Shown: piece after piece, positions 46,980-59,216 of the stretch
Numbering within the stretch: the stretch's first letter is position 1
Layout: every line of letters begins with the position of its first letter
NCBI GenBank assembly: GCA_033961575.1
Contig: CM066736.1
Location: forward strand, 88,085,352-88,149,351
Reading direction: 5' to 3'
Source of the DNA: Aselliscus stoliczkanus
Lineage: Eukaryota; Chordata; Mammalia; Chiroptera; Hipposideridae
Length of the DNA stretch: 64,000 nucleotides
Translations under genes and position numbers: made by a program
Notes under the pieces: model-generated
Told to the model about the DNA's origin: nothing
Database searches by the model: none
The model's input: the letters and a program-made list of their open reading frames with translations, nothing else

Positions 46980-47730
46980 AGAGATTAGAAACATTTTGAA
47001 AATGAACCAGTTAGTGGAATTGACAGAAGGTATGCCTAACACCAGCTGTATGTTTCTAAGATCTGGAGTTTGCCTTACTGTCTTAGTTCCCAATGCTTGG
47101 CAGACCCTCTCAAGACCATTTCTCAAAGAATGGCCTTTTTCCCCTAACTGTAACCTTTCTTTCTGATCCAAGACTCTTAGGCATCTTATGTTTTCTGGCA
47201 TATTTTATTTTTCTTAATATCTAATACCATCTTTATTTAATTTTCTATTGGAGTACAGTAACTTCATAAGTTCCTCTTATTCTTGCCACTTCCAGTAACA
47301 AAATTTTTGAAAGTTGAATGATATTAGAGGTGGTAGAGGAGTATTTCTATTTGCTTCCGGGTAGGCTGAAGCTCTAGAGAGGGTGAACTGTTGACCTTAA
47401 GAAAAAGCAGATAATTCTATCAAGAAAGCCTTCCTCCAGAAGTCGGCTTTCATTGCCTTATATTTTTTAACCTTTGAGGTCCTGTTTCTTCATCTATGAA
47501 AATAGGACTAGCAGTATCATTTTCATGAGTTGTATATGTATGTAAGTGGTTAGCATATCATAGTTGCACTTTAAGTATTCATTTCTCTTCCCACCTTCCC
47601 TGCTCTTCCACTAGTTAACACAACTTAAGGTCTTATTTATATATTAATAAACTGTTAGGTATCTTAATCAAATTTTCTTACCAAAATAGTTAAAGTTGGT
47701 GAACACAAGTAAACAAAAAGTATATGGAAT

Positions 47731-47827
47731 GGGCCCGCCGAGTGGCGCGGTGGTTGGGCGCTGGCTTGAGAAGCCAGTGGCCCCAGTTCGGGTCCCATAT
47801 ATGAGGGCCAGTGATGCTGCCCTAAAA
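47731..47827 (+). mobile_element. Type S SINE, sense
   Basis: gggcccgccgagtggcgcgg, anticodon stem gctggcttgagaagccagt, B box GTTCGGGTCCC, gagggccagtgatgctgccc, A-tail. The duplication aaaaagtatatggaat lies at 47715-47730 and 47828-47843. Confidence 0.94.
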
Positions 47828-47844
47828 AAAAAGTATATGGAATG

Positions 47845-48594
47845 ATTTCTGCTCTAAAAATACTGAAGGCTAATATTAAATTATTGTTTTCCCTTACAAA
47901 CCTCATATATCTTACTGGCATTAAAATAGAGAAGAGAGAATTACTTCACTTGGGTGATCAAGCAAGACCAATATAAAGGAAAGTATGTAGGGAGTTTCCA
48001 GCTTTAAACTCATGGGTGCTTTTCCTCCCTAACTTTATCTTCATTTGACACATGCAGACATACTGTGAAGATTTGGGGATTTTTTTTGGTTATTGCCAAA
48101 AAATAGACATGCCCTAAAGTGTGCCTAATGAGAGTGCCAACATGTAGATTCTGAAAGTTATCTTTTAAGTGAAAAAAAGAGTGTGTTTGTTAAACTATTC
48201 TTGTCAACTAGAATTTTCCCTAAGCTTAATAGGGTAAACATTTTATCTGCTAAATTGAACTCTAGCCTCATTTCCTTAGCAAGCATGATTGATTTCAGCT
48301 AAATATTAAGAACTTCTAAACAAACTCTGAAAAGCTAGACTTCAAATCAATGGGAAAAGAACAGATTATAAAGGTAGTGATGTTGAGGCTGTCTAGAAAA
48401 AGGAAAAATTTGATCCCTGGATCACACCAAGCCAAGTTATAGGTTTGTTAAAGATAAATGTAACAGAGAAAACCATGAAAAACATATTTATCTGATCTTA
48501 GTGTGGGGAAGAGATTTTTAACTATTCTAACACAGGTAAACGTGGGATTATGGTGATAGATTTGACAATCCTGATTTTAAAAATGTATAATACA
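47845..48594 (+). other. Intron, no recognised element
   Basis: No repeat family or coding segment was recognised. Confidence 0.35.
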
Positions 48595-48690
48595 ATAATA
48601 ATAACAACAATAGCTAACATTTATTAAGCTAAGTACCAAGCCTTTTGTAAGTGCTTTACATATAAGTCAATGTGCCAAGATTGAGAAACT
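48595..48690. mobile_element. Possible MIR/L2 relic
   Basis: aatagctaacatttattaag and aagtgctttacatataagtc resemble the start of a MIR-type repeat. Too short to be sure. Confidence 0.4.
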
Positions 48691-48869
48691 CTGCCCTAGA
48701 ACTGCACTATCTATTTATAATCCTGGTCTGCTTTTCATGTTATCACCAGCAATAATATCACCTGATGTTTCGCCTTAGTATAGCAAGTATTACCAGCTTC
48801 CCAGTCTGCAGCATCTGTTTCCTCACTGCTTGCTACTCTGCTGCTTAGCAGATGCCACCTATATTAGTG

Positions 48870-49385
48870 TTTTTTTTGTTACAGCAACATCCTTCTACAA
48901 GATACGTATTCTGATAATAATTCTGTATTAATTAGGATGAAGGCTAGACAACTAAAATAGAGAGACCCAAAATGTAATGGCTCAACAACGATAGCTGTTA
49001 ATTATTTCTCATGTAATAGTTCAGGATAGATAGGTAGGTTCTACCTCATAAAATTATTCAAGGACTCAGGTGGCAAGGTGACTCTACCACTTTGTCTCCT
49101 CACCAGCTTGGCCAAACTTGGGTCATTGACTCGTTTGAGTTTTAGCCAGTGGGTAGAGGAAAGAGAGCACAGAAAGTACATCCATTCTCTTAAGATCTAG
49201 TCCTGAAAGTGGCATATATTAGCTTCAGTTCACATTGTATTAGAGAGCACTTAGTCACATGGCCATACCTAACAGCAGAGGAAGCTAGGAAATGCAGTCC
49301 TATCATGTGCCCAGAAAGAAAGGGAGAACAGATTTGGGTGGACAACAAATAGTTCTCACCATAACCACTAATTGCGTTGCCTCTA
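48870..49385 (+). other. Probable ancient interspersed repeat, unassigned
   Basis: The order aatggctcaacaacgatagc, atttctcatgtaatagttca, cttagtcacatggccatacc and gaaatgcagtcctatcatgt resembles a known dispersed repeat I cannot name. Confidence 0.35.
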
Positions 49386-49508
49386 AATATCTTATAAGGC
49401 AGATGACAACATGAAAGTTAAAGTGTTCTTATAAATCAGTAATTTAAAAAAAATCCTAAAAGAAATAAGGAAAAGCCATAAATTTAGTTTAAAAAAGAGA
49501 AATATAAA

Positions 49509-49575
49509 GCCAGCGACCCCGGTTCGGGTCCCACATATGAGGGCCAGTGACACTGCCCTCAAAAAAAAAAAAAAA
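49509..49575 (+). mobile_element. Type S SINE, 5'-truncated, sense
   Basis: Begins inside the head (gccagcgaccccggttcggg), continues gagggccagtgacactgccc and ends in an A-run. The flanks share aaaagagaaatata / agagagaaatata. Confidence 0.88.
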
Positions 49576-49589
49576 GAGAGAGAAATATA

Positions 49590-51010
49590 CCCTTGCATAT
49601 ACAGTCAACTAATATTTGCCAAAGGAGCCAAAAATCTCAATGGGAAAAGGATAGTCTCTTAAAGAAATGGTATTGGGAAAATATGCAGAAGAATGATATT
49701 GGGCCCTTATCTTATACCACTTAAAATAATTAACTTGAAATGGATTAAATACTTAAACATAAGACTTGAAATCATAAAGCTTCTAGAAAAAACCATAAGG
49801 GAAAAGCTCCTTGATGTTGGTCTTGGCAGTGAGTTTTTGGATATGACAACAAAAACACAAGCAACGAAAACAAGTAAGTGGGAATACATCAAACTAAAAA
49901 GCATTTGCACAGCAAAACAAACAAAATGAAAAGGCAATCTATGGAATGGGAGAAAATATTTGTATATCTTCTACCTGATAAGGAGTTCATATCCAAAATA
50001 TATAAAGAACTCATAAAATTCTATAGCAAAAAAAAAATCTGATTAAAAAATGGGCATCTAACAGATATTTTTCCAAAGAAGACATACAGATGGCAAACAA
50101 GTACATGAAAAGGTGCTCAGCATCACGAATCATTAGGGAAATGAAAATCAAAACCACGGTGAGATAACACCTCACACCTGTTAGAATGGCTGTCATCAAA
50201 AAGATAAGAGATAACAAGTGTTGATGAAGATGTGGAGAAAAGGGAACCATTGTGCATTGTTGGTGCGAAGGTAAATTGGTTCAGCTACTATGGAAAACAG
50301 TGTAAAGGTTCCTCAAAAAATTAGAAATACCATATTATTCAGCCGTCCCATTTCTAGGTTTATGAATAAAGGAAATAAAAGCAGAATCTTGTAGAGATAT
50401 CTGTACCCCATGATCATTGCAGCATTATTCACAATAGACAAGATATGGAAACAGCCTATGTGACTGTCGATGGATAAATAAAGAAAATGTGGTGTGTGTA
50501 CACAATGGAGTATTATTCAGCCATGAGAAAGAAGGAAATCCTACCATTTGTGACAATTGGATGAACCTTGAGGGCACTATGCTAAGTGAAATAAGTCAGA
50601 GAAAGACAAATACTGTATAATACCACATACATATGTAAAATCTAAAAAACTGAACTCATAGAAACAAAGAGTGGAGTGTTGGCCTGGGAGATGGTAAAAA
50701 TGGGGAGATATTGGTCAAAGGGTACAAACTTCCAGTTATAAGACGAAGAAACTCTGGGGATCTTATGTACAGCATGGTGATTATAGCTAATAGTACTGTA
50801 TTATATACTTGAAAGTCACTAAGAGTAGATCTTAAATGTTCTCACCACAAAAAAGAAATGGTAAACATGTGACAGGAGAAAGTGTTAGCTAATGCTATGG
50901 TAGTAATCATTTTATAGTATATAAACATATCAAATCAATATATTGTACACTTTAAACTTACACAGTGGTATATGTTAATTATATCTCAGAATGGCTGGGG
51001 AAAAAAGAAA
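49590..51010 (+). mobile_element. L1 ORF2 3' half and 3'UTR, sense, old
   Basis: Carries atacagtcaactaatatttg, aagacttgaaatcataaagc, gccatgagaaagaaggaaat and ends attatatctcagaatggctg. The frame 49693-49929 (KWIKYLNIRLEIIKLLEKTI) is an ORF2 remnant with stops on both sides. Confidence 0.85.
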
Positions 51011-52790
51011 TATGAAAGACCAGTGACAGTACATCTGTGGTCATTTGTGCTTTGACAAGGTTGCCAAGACCATTCAATGAAGAAAAGAATAGTTTTTCGG
51101 GCAGGCTGAGTGGCTCAGTTGGGTAAGAGTTGGCTTAAGAGCACGAGCTCTGAGCAACAGGGCTGTCGGTTCGATTCCCACATGGGCCAGTGACGCTGCG
51201 CCCTGAGCTGAGCTGTCGCTGAGCTGCCAACAGGTGGCCTGGTGTAACAACAAGATTGCCTGTTCAGTGGTGGGCTATGCCCACCCTCAACTAAGACTGA
51301 ACTCGGCACCTTGAGTTGAGCTGCCACCCGGATGGCTCAATGGATAGGGTGTGCACTCTTAACAACAAGGTTGCTAGTTCGACTCTGCATGGGATGGTGG
51401 CTATGCCCGCCCGCAACCAATATTGAACACATCACCTTGAACTTAGAGGCCACGAGCTGCTGACAGGCAGCCAGATGACAACTGGCACCCTCCACAATGA
51501 AGACTGAAGAACCAGAACTTGGATGGTCCCTTTCCCCAATTCCCCAACAGTGCTCCCGTCTCCCAATTCCCCAATAAAATCTTTAAAAAAAAAAGAAAAA
51601 GAATAGCCTTTCAACAAGCGGTGCTGGGACAATCGAATGTCCACATGCAAAAGAGTGAAGTTGGACCTCTACCTCACAGCATATATAAAAATTAATTCAA
51701 AGTGAATCAAAGACCTAAATGTAAGAGCTAAAATTATAAGGTTCTTAAAAGGAAAAATAGGTGTTAAGTCTATATGACTTTGGATGAAGCACCGGTTTCT
51801 TACACATCACCCAAAGCATAGGCAACAAAATAAAAAAATTAGACTTCATCAAAATTAAAAACTTTTGTGTACCAAAGGACTCTATGAAGAAAGAGAAAAG
51901 ATAACCCACAAAGTGGGAGAAAATATTGGCAAATTATGTATCAGATAAATACATATATAAAGTTTTACAACTCAACAGTAAAAAGACAACCTATTTTTTT
52001 AATGGACAAAGGATTTGAATAGACTTTCTCCAAAGAAGATGTACAAATGTCCAATAAGTACACGAAGAGATGCTTAACACCGTTAGTTATCAGGAAAATA
52101 CAAATCAAAATCACAGTGAGATACCGTTTCACATCCACTGGGATGGCTAGAATTTAAGAAACAAAAACAGAACCAGAAAATAACAGGTGTTGTTGAGGAT
52201 ATGGAGTAATCGGGTGGGGATGTAACATGGTACAGCCACTGTGGAAAATAGTTTGGCAGTTTCTCAAATTGTAACAGAATTATATATGAACCTGTAATTC
52301 TACTCTTAAATAAATAACCAAGAAAATGGGAAACAGGTTTCAAACAAAACTTGTATACACAAATGTTCACAGCAGCATTATTCATAATAATAAAAAAAAA
52401 AAGGAAACAATCCAAATGTCTACCAGCTGATGAATGGATAAACAAAATATGGTATATCCTTACAATAGAATGTTATTTGGCTATAAAAAGGAATGAAATA
52501 CTTATACATGTTACAACATGGATAAACCTTGAAAATATGTTAAGTGAAATAAGCCAGACACAAAAGATCACATATTGTATAATTCCATTTACATGAAATG
52601 TCCACAATAGGTAAATCCATAGAGACATAAATTAGATTAGTGGTTGCTAGGTTCTCAGGGGAGAGGGAAATGGCAGTGACTGCTGAATGGATATGAGGTT
52701 TCTTTTTGGGATGATGGTGGCACAATATTAAGATGGTGAATTTTATGGTATTTGAATTATACCTCAATAAATAACAAAAAGAATAGTAAG
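51011..52790 (+). mobile_element. L1 ORF2 3' half and 3'UTR, sense, split by a SINE
   Basis: Follows the previous L1 directly. It starts near acatctgtggtcatttgtgc, is interrupted by the SINE at 51099-51593, and resumes at cctttcaacaagcggtgctg. Later phrases include acttcatcaaaattaaaaac and gaatgttatttggctataaa. Stops throughout. Confidence 0.83.
51099..51593 (+). mobile_element. Two-headed (dimeric) type C/Rhin-like SINE
   Basis: About 495 bp. The first tRNA-like head is gggcaggctgagtggctcag with B box GGTTCGATTCCC. A second head-like unit (ccacccggatggctcaatgg, with TAGTTCGACTCT as B box) starts near 51325. The tail has two tandem ccccaattcccc-type units and ccccaataaaatctttaaaa. The duplication is agaaaagaatag at 51081-51092 and, with one extra A, agaaaaagaatag at 51594-51606. 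Confidence 0.88.
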
Positions 52791-52799
52791 GGAAAATCT

Positions 52800-53350
52800 C
52801 ACATTTCACTAATAATCAATAAAATTGAAATTATAACAGTGTTATGTCAATTGGGCCCATCAGAATAGTAAGTTTAAAAAATGGTAATGCATTTATATTC
52901 TGTTATTGAGAATATAAATTGATATGGTTATTTTGAGAACCTTTTGTTTATACATGTTAAATGCCTTAGAAAATGAACCATACTCTTTGCCTCAGCAATT
53001 ATATTCTAGAAATTTATTCTAAATATACAAATAGGTATCTATGAAAATTTGTCTATATATATGATTACAATGGGATGAAAAATTGAAAGCAACTAAAATT
53101 TAAAAATAAAACTAATTCAAAGTAGTTTAAATATTTATAACAATAGATAATTTATGATATCTAAATGATGTCACATGCTATAATTCATTTTTAAATTATA
53201 GAAGACTAATGACATAGAAAATGCTAACTGATTAAAATGTATCATAAATAATACATAAAATATAGTCCTAAATTTGTTTTTAAGCTTATTTTATAAATAT
53301 ATGTTCACATATTTATATATATGGATAATCATCAAAATACTTAGAAGTAA
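52800..53350 (+). mobile_element. Possible old L1 fragment
   Basis: attgagaatataaattgata and agcaattatattctagaaat resemble an eroded ORF2 3' region (the usual cagcaattccacttctagg). Weak match. Confidence 0.35.
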
Positions 53351-54479
53351 TTATCCTAGATAGTAAGACTACCTGTGGTTTTTGTACAAAAATGACTTCC
53401 ACATATTTCCCCAAACCTATGAAATTTTGTTCCCTCTGTTCCACCTGCTTTTATATGCAGTGTAAGTTCAAAATCCATGTTAGTTTCTAGTGTTATCTCT
53501 TGAATAGCCTGGCAGCTGTGTCTTATATGAACAGTTTACCAAGCAGGAGTGACTAAGCTGTAATGCTTCCCTTAGAATCATATTTTAGACTGCATTATAG
53601 TTACTTCTGCCCACATGGTTTGAGCTTGACTGTGTATATTACATATATATTTTTTATTTGTAGTGTTATTTTTATATTATATATTTTAATATAATGTAGT
53701 TTGTTATTCATATATTATTGAACTGTATAAAGCTGCAGCAGTTAACATTTTTTCATTCATATGAGTAAGTATCCCCTGATTTTGTAAATGGGTATAATTC
53801 ATTTATTTTAAATGATGAGAGTGAAGCTAATCAGAAATCAGCTACCTAGAATTATAAATCAAAATCAGTTATTGGTATAAATGAAAAGGGGAATTAATTA
53901 ATATATTCTACAGTTACCTATAAACCTCATCAGTCCTTTTCTTCAATTTCTTTTTCTTTCAAACTATTAATAACTAGCAAAAGTGTGTGAATTTCTCCTC
54001 TACTGCCTTCCCATAATCAAAGATGGGAACCCTAATGATTAGTGAAATTAGGGAAAACCAAGAAGCAGAAGAGAATTTTTTAAAGGCCCCTAAATTAGCC
54101 ATAAACAAGATTTATTGCCTACAGAATTGCAGGTCTTCCCCAAGATTTGAGCCTTCCTAAGCATCTGTGCTCTTCCATATCAAAATATACTATAATGTTC
54201 TGTGCTGTCTTTGTCCTGATTCAGTCTCTCACTAATGCTTTCCTTCTCAAACCGTTTCATCAGTCATCTTGGACTTCTATTCAATAGTAAGTAAATGCCC
54301 TATTTACTCAACATTTTAAAAAGTATAAAATATTTCAAACAGAAGAATAAAAAGAATAATATTATAAATGTTCTTGTATCCATTACTTAGAATTAGCAAA
54401 TAGTGGTAACATTTATTAAATTCAGATACATTTTTAAAACATTAAGATACACATATAGTTTAAATCCCATTTTACCCCT
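53351..54479 (+). other. Intron, no recognised element
   Basis: AT-rich, no exon or repeat recognised. Confidence 0.35.
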
Positions 54480-55735
54480 CACCTATTTCATTTCTTCTTT
54501 TCTTGTTCCCTTCCACTCTAGAGACAGCCACTGTTTTGAAGGTAGTATCTTTCTTTACTGACCATGTTTTCAGGCCTTTTTTGAAGTTCACATAATTATG
54601 TATTCATAAACAATATGTAATAATGTGTGCTTTTAAAGAAATTATATACAGTGGCATCATCTTGTGCATGCTCTGTAAGTTAATATTTTTAATTAACACA
54701 TTATGTTTTTAAAATTTATCCAAAAATATAACTCTAATTCATTTATTTTAACTTCTGTATTGTATGCCACTTTATAAACTGTAATTGATTTATGTATTCT
54801 GCTATTGAAAAACATTTCAGTGGTTTCTAATATCTTACTGTTAAAACAATTCTCCTTTGAACATTTTTATACATCTTCTAGTTTCACTAAGTACTGTTAA
54901 AGGATTTCACAAATGTATATTCTCCAGCAGTATATAGATGCTCCCATTTTGCCACATCCTCCTCAGTACATAATATTAGCAGACAATGTAATTTTTCCCA
55001 ATTGATGAGAACTAAATGGTATTTTCTATTGACGTTTTTCTAATTACTAGTGAACTTGAACATCTTTATCATTCCTATTTCTTCTGTTCTGAATTGCTCA
55101 TTCATATCCTTCATCCGTTATCTATTCAGTTATATTTTCCTTATTAATTTGTAGAAATTCTTTTTTTATTCTGGATACTAATTCTTTGTTATATATTACA
55201 AGTAACAAAGTTGGATGCTTTTTAATTTATATTGTCTTTTATTAACAAGTTTTGACTTTTTATGTACTCAAAATTGTCCTTCTTTTATTATTGCTCTTTT
55301 TTGTGTCCCTACCTAGAGATCGTATGGATATTTATCTAGGTTTTCTTCTAAATGCTTTAAAATTTTGTTTTATAAATTTTAGGTCTTTAATCCTTTTGTA
55401 ATTTACTTGTATGTGTAGTTATATTAGTGATTCCATTTTTCCCTTTCCAGCTAACCACTGGTATTGTTCCAAATAACCAAATGGTATTGTTCCAATACCA
55501 TTTATTGAACAGTCTGATTTGAACTAACCTCTATTATAAACCAATTCCTTTATATATAAACACATATTCTGGGTTTTGTATTCTGTTTCATTTGTCTCTT
55601 GTTTATCTTTGTCTATATCACACTATCTATTCTTCAAAATTATGTTAGTTCATAATAGTCCTTCACTCTTCAGAATCAGCTGTTATCCCATGTGTGTTTT
55701 TATTGGGATTACATTGAATTTGTAGATTACTGTAT
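54480..55735 (-). mobile_element. Old L1 ORF2 3' half, antisense
   Basis: Reversed ORF2 phrases run from the 3' side (acatttcagtggtttctaat) through gatactaattctttgttata and ttaggtctttaatccttttg to tgggattacattgaatttgt. Many substitutions. A local repeat of ggtattgttccaa lies near 55460-55495. Confidence 0.75.
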
Positions 55736-56190
55736 TGGTTTTCTAGGGCTGCCATAACAAATTACCATAAACATAATGGCTTAAAACAACAGAAATTTAT
55801 TCTCTCACAATTCTGGAAGCCAGAAGTCTGAAATCAAGATATCAACAGGGTTAGTCTCTTCTGGAGGCTCTGAGGCAGAATCCATTTCATACCTCTCCTA
55901 GCTAGCTTCTAGTGCCTGCTGGAAATCCTTAATGGATCCTTGGCTTTTAAACTGCAATTTCCATCTCTCTCTTTACATCACCTTTTCCCATGTATTTTTG
56001 TCTTCTGTCTCTTATAAAAGACAGGCCATTAGATTTAGGGCCCATCCAAGCAACCCAGGGTGATATCATCTCAAGAGTCTTAATTACATCTGCAAAAACC
56101 CTTTTTCCAAATAAGGTCACATTCACAGATCTTACAGGTTAAGATGTGGACATATCTTTTTAGGGGTCACCATTCAATCCACTGCACTGA
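55736..56190 (+). mobile_element. Ancient interspersed repeat (ccataacaaa type)
   Basis: gggctgccataacaaattac, cttaaaacaacagaaattta, tgcaaaaacccttttt and caccattcaatccactgca match the same broad repeat type as 17600-17942. Name not assigned. Confidence 0.5.
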
Positions 56191-56294
56191 CCAAGAAAAA
56201 AAAAAAAAGAGAAGACTTAAATTACTAAAATCAGGAATGAAAGTGAGATATTACTACCAACCTTACAGAAATCAAAAGGATTATAAGAAAATAC

Positions 56295-56396
56295 GGGGCT
56301 GGCTGAGTGGCGCAGTAGTTAGGCGCTGGCTTGGGAAGCCAGCGGCCCCGGTTCAGGTCCCACACATGAGGGCCAGTGACACTGCCCTCAAAAAAA
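56295..56396 (+). mobile_element. Type S SINE, sense, inside L1
   Basis: ggggctggctgagtggcgca, stem gctggcttgggaagccagc, B box GGTTCAGGTCCC, gagggccagtgacactgccc, short A-tail. The duplication aagaaaatac lies at 56285-56294 and 56397-56406. Confidence 0.94.
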
Positions 56397-58122
56397 AAGA
56401 AAATACTACAAACAGCATACCAAAAAATTAGATAACCTAGATAAAATGGACAAATTCCTAAAATTACGAACTCAAAACTGACTTAAGAAGAAATAGAAAA
56501 TCTTAATAGTCCTATAATAAGAGATTGAATTAGTAATCAAAAAATTTCCAACATAAAACAGTTTAGGACCAGATGGGTTCACAGGTGAATTATCCCACAC
56601 ACTTGAAGAATTAACACCAATTCTTTTCTTCCAAATAAAGAGACTAAGAAGGAACACTTCCAGATGCATTCTATAAGAGGAGCATTATCCTGATACCAAA
56701 GCCAGAGAAAGACATCAAAAAAAAAAGAAAACAATAGACAGTATTCCTTCTGAATATAAATCCTCAAACAGAATAATGGCAGATTGAATCCAGTAGCACA
56801 TTAAAAGGATTTTTACACCATGATCAGTGACATTCAATCCCAGGAATTCAAGGTTGGTTCAACTTACGAAAACCAATACAGTATAATATACCACATTACT
56901 AGAATGAAGGAAAAAAACACATGATCTTTCCAGTTGATTCAGAAAATGCGTTTGGTAAAACCTAGCACCCTTTGTTGATTAAAAAAGAAAAAAACACTAA
57001 ACAAATTAGGAATAGAAGGAACATCCTCAACCTGTTAACATCTATGAAAAACCCACAGTTAATATCATACATAATGGTGAAAGACTGGAAGTTTTTACCC
57101 TAAAATTAGAAATGACAAGGATTCCACTTTTGCCACCTTTTTTCAACATTATACTAGAAGTTCTATCCGACATAGTTAAGCAAGAAAAAGAAATAAAAGG
57201 CATTCAGATTAGAAAGGAAGAAGTAAAATATCTGTATTTTCAGATGACATGATCTTATGAATAGAAAACTTAACAAATCTACAGAAATACTATGAACTAA
57301 CAAATGAACTCAACAAAGTTGCAGGATATGAGATCAACACACAAAAATCAGTTGTGTTCACTGGTGATGAATAATCTGAAAATAAAATTTAAAATCCAAT
57401 TCCATTTATAATAGTATCAAAAATATTAAATACTTAGGGATAAATACAACCAAAGAGGTACACAATTTGTACACTGAAAACTATGCACCATTGTTAAAAG
57501 ACGTTAAAGACCAAAATAAATGGAAAGGCCTCTTATGTTCATGAGTTGGAAGACTTGATATTGTTAAGGTGGCAGTACTCCAGAAATTGTTCTATAGGTT
57601 CAGTGCAATCTCTCTTAAATTTACAACTGCATTTTATGCAGAAATGGAGAAGCTGACCCTAAAATTTTTGTGGTATTCTAAGAGCCCTTGAATAGTAAAA
57701 CTAATCTTGAAAAAGAACAAATTTACAGGACTTACACTTCTGGTTTCAGAATTTACTATAAGCCACAATAATCCAAAACAGTGTGGTACTGACATAAGAT
57801 TAAACATATAAATTAGCGGGATAGAATTAAGAGTCCAGAAATAAACCTATGCATATAAACCTTGATTTCTACCAGGGGTATAATAGTCTTTTCAACAAAT
57901 GGTTACTGGGACAACTGGATATACACATGCAGCAATAAGTTGGACCCTTACCTCTCTCACTATATATAAAAGTTAGCTCAAAGTGAATCAAAGACCTAAA
58001 TTAAGAGCTAAAACTATAAAACTCTTAGAAGAAAACCGGGGAACAAATTTTTATGACCTTGAATTTGACAATGAATTTTTTTTGATGGGACACCAAAAGC
58101 ATAAGCAACAAAAAGAAAAATA

Positions 58123-58688
58123 CTGTATTTTGCCACATATAGTGCCATTTTTTTTGCCCAAATTTGTGAGGGAAAAATAAGGATACACATTATACTCCTA
58201 CATGGGTAGTACTAATTCCATATCTATATAAATGTTTTTAGTTCATTTATTTATGCTTATGAGTTAAGAGTGTAACTCTGAAATCAGTAACTCTGAAATC
58301 AATAACGATATCTTCATGCAAAATAATACCATGGAATACGATAATCAATTTAGTTGAATTTAGAAAATGAATTCGCAGTGACAGAGTTCTTGGCCTTCTA
58401 TGAAGTGTAAATATCGTAACTTTGTTACCGGTACATAAAAATTCTTGTACTTTGTATCTCTTCTTGTGTTTTGTAATTATTTGTTCACATAAAATTTCTT
58501 GTACCATAATATGTTAAAAAAATAAATGCTAAAATTCCTTTACAATATAAAAAACAAGTGCCTAAATATAAACAAATAAAAATTTGAGGTAAAAAATTAA
58601 AATGAAATATTTTTTTCCATGAGTAGTTTGGGCCAAAAACGTGGGTGTGCATTATACACGGGAGCACATTATACACGGCACAATAAGG
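58123..58688. mobile_element. TA-flanked DNA transposon inside L1
   Basis: 566 bp between TA at 58121-58122 and 58689-58690. Inverted ends: ctgtattttgccacatatag at the left and, reverse strand at the right, ccttattgtgccgtgtataa, about 15 of 22 matching. Each end has a further inner copy of the motif (cattatacacggg at the right, cattatactcctacatgggt at the left). L1 ORF2 reads on across the empty site. No known transposase domain was found; the minus strand has an 86-codon open frame (58507-58247). Confidence 0.75.
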
Positions 58689-59102
58689 TAGCTAAATTTG
58701 ACTTCATCAAAATTAAACTTTGTATATAAGGGATTTGATAAGGAAAGTGAAAAGACAACCCATAGAATTGCACAAAATATTTATAAATCATATGTCTGAT
58801 AAGGTTCTAGTATCCAGATTATGTAATGAACTCTTACAACAAAGACAAACAGCCCAATTAGAAAACGAGCAGAGGACTGAGATATACAAATGGTCAGTAA
58901 TAAGCTCATGAAAATATACTTACCATCACCAGTCATTAGGGAAATACTAATAAAAACTACAATGAAATACTACTTCACACCCAGGAAGATGGCAACAATT
59001 AAAATAAAATGAATAGCATAGCATATAGCATAGTATCCTACAGCGTGTTTGTAGTAAAGCCAATATCCGTTTTCTCTAATTTTAAAAAAGATAACATGTT
59101 CT

Positions 59103-59201
59103 GGGCCGGCTGATTGGCACGGTGGTGAAGCGCTGGCTTGGAAAGCCAGCGGCCCCGGTTCGGGTCCCACATATGAGGGCCAGTGACACTGCCAAAAAAG
59201 A
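59103..59201 (+). mobile_element. Type S SINE, sense
   Basis: gggccggctgattggcacgg, stem gctggcttggaaagccagc, B box GGTTCGGGTCCC, gagggccagtgacactgcc. The imperfect duplication is aaagataacatgttct (before) / aaagatacatgttct (after). Confidence 0.92.
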
Positions 59202-59216
59202 AAGATACATGTTCTG

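Larger units (their letters stand above)
56200..58990 (+). mobile_element. L1 ORF2, sense, decayed, with two nested elements
   Basis: Long ORF2-like stretch with stops throughout: the RT region (aggaccagatgggttcacag at 56565), FADD-region remnant (tttcagatgacatgatctta at 57237), and C-terminal parts to about 58990. A type S SINE sits at 56295-56396 and a TA-flanked DNA element at 58123-58688. L1 phrases match up on both sides of each. Confidence 0.82.
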
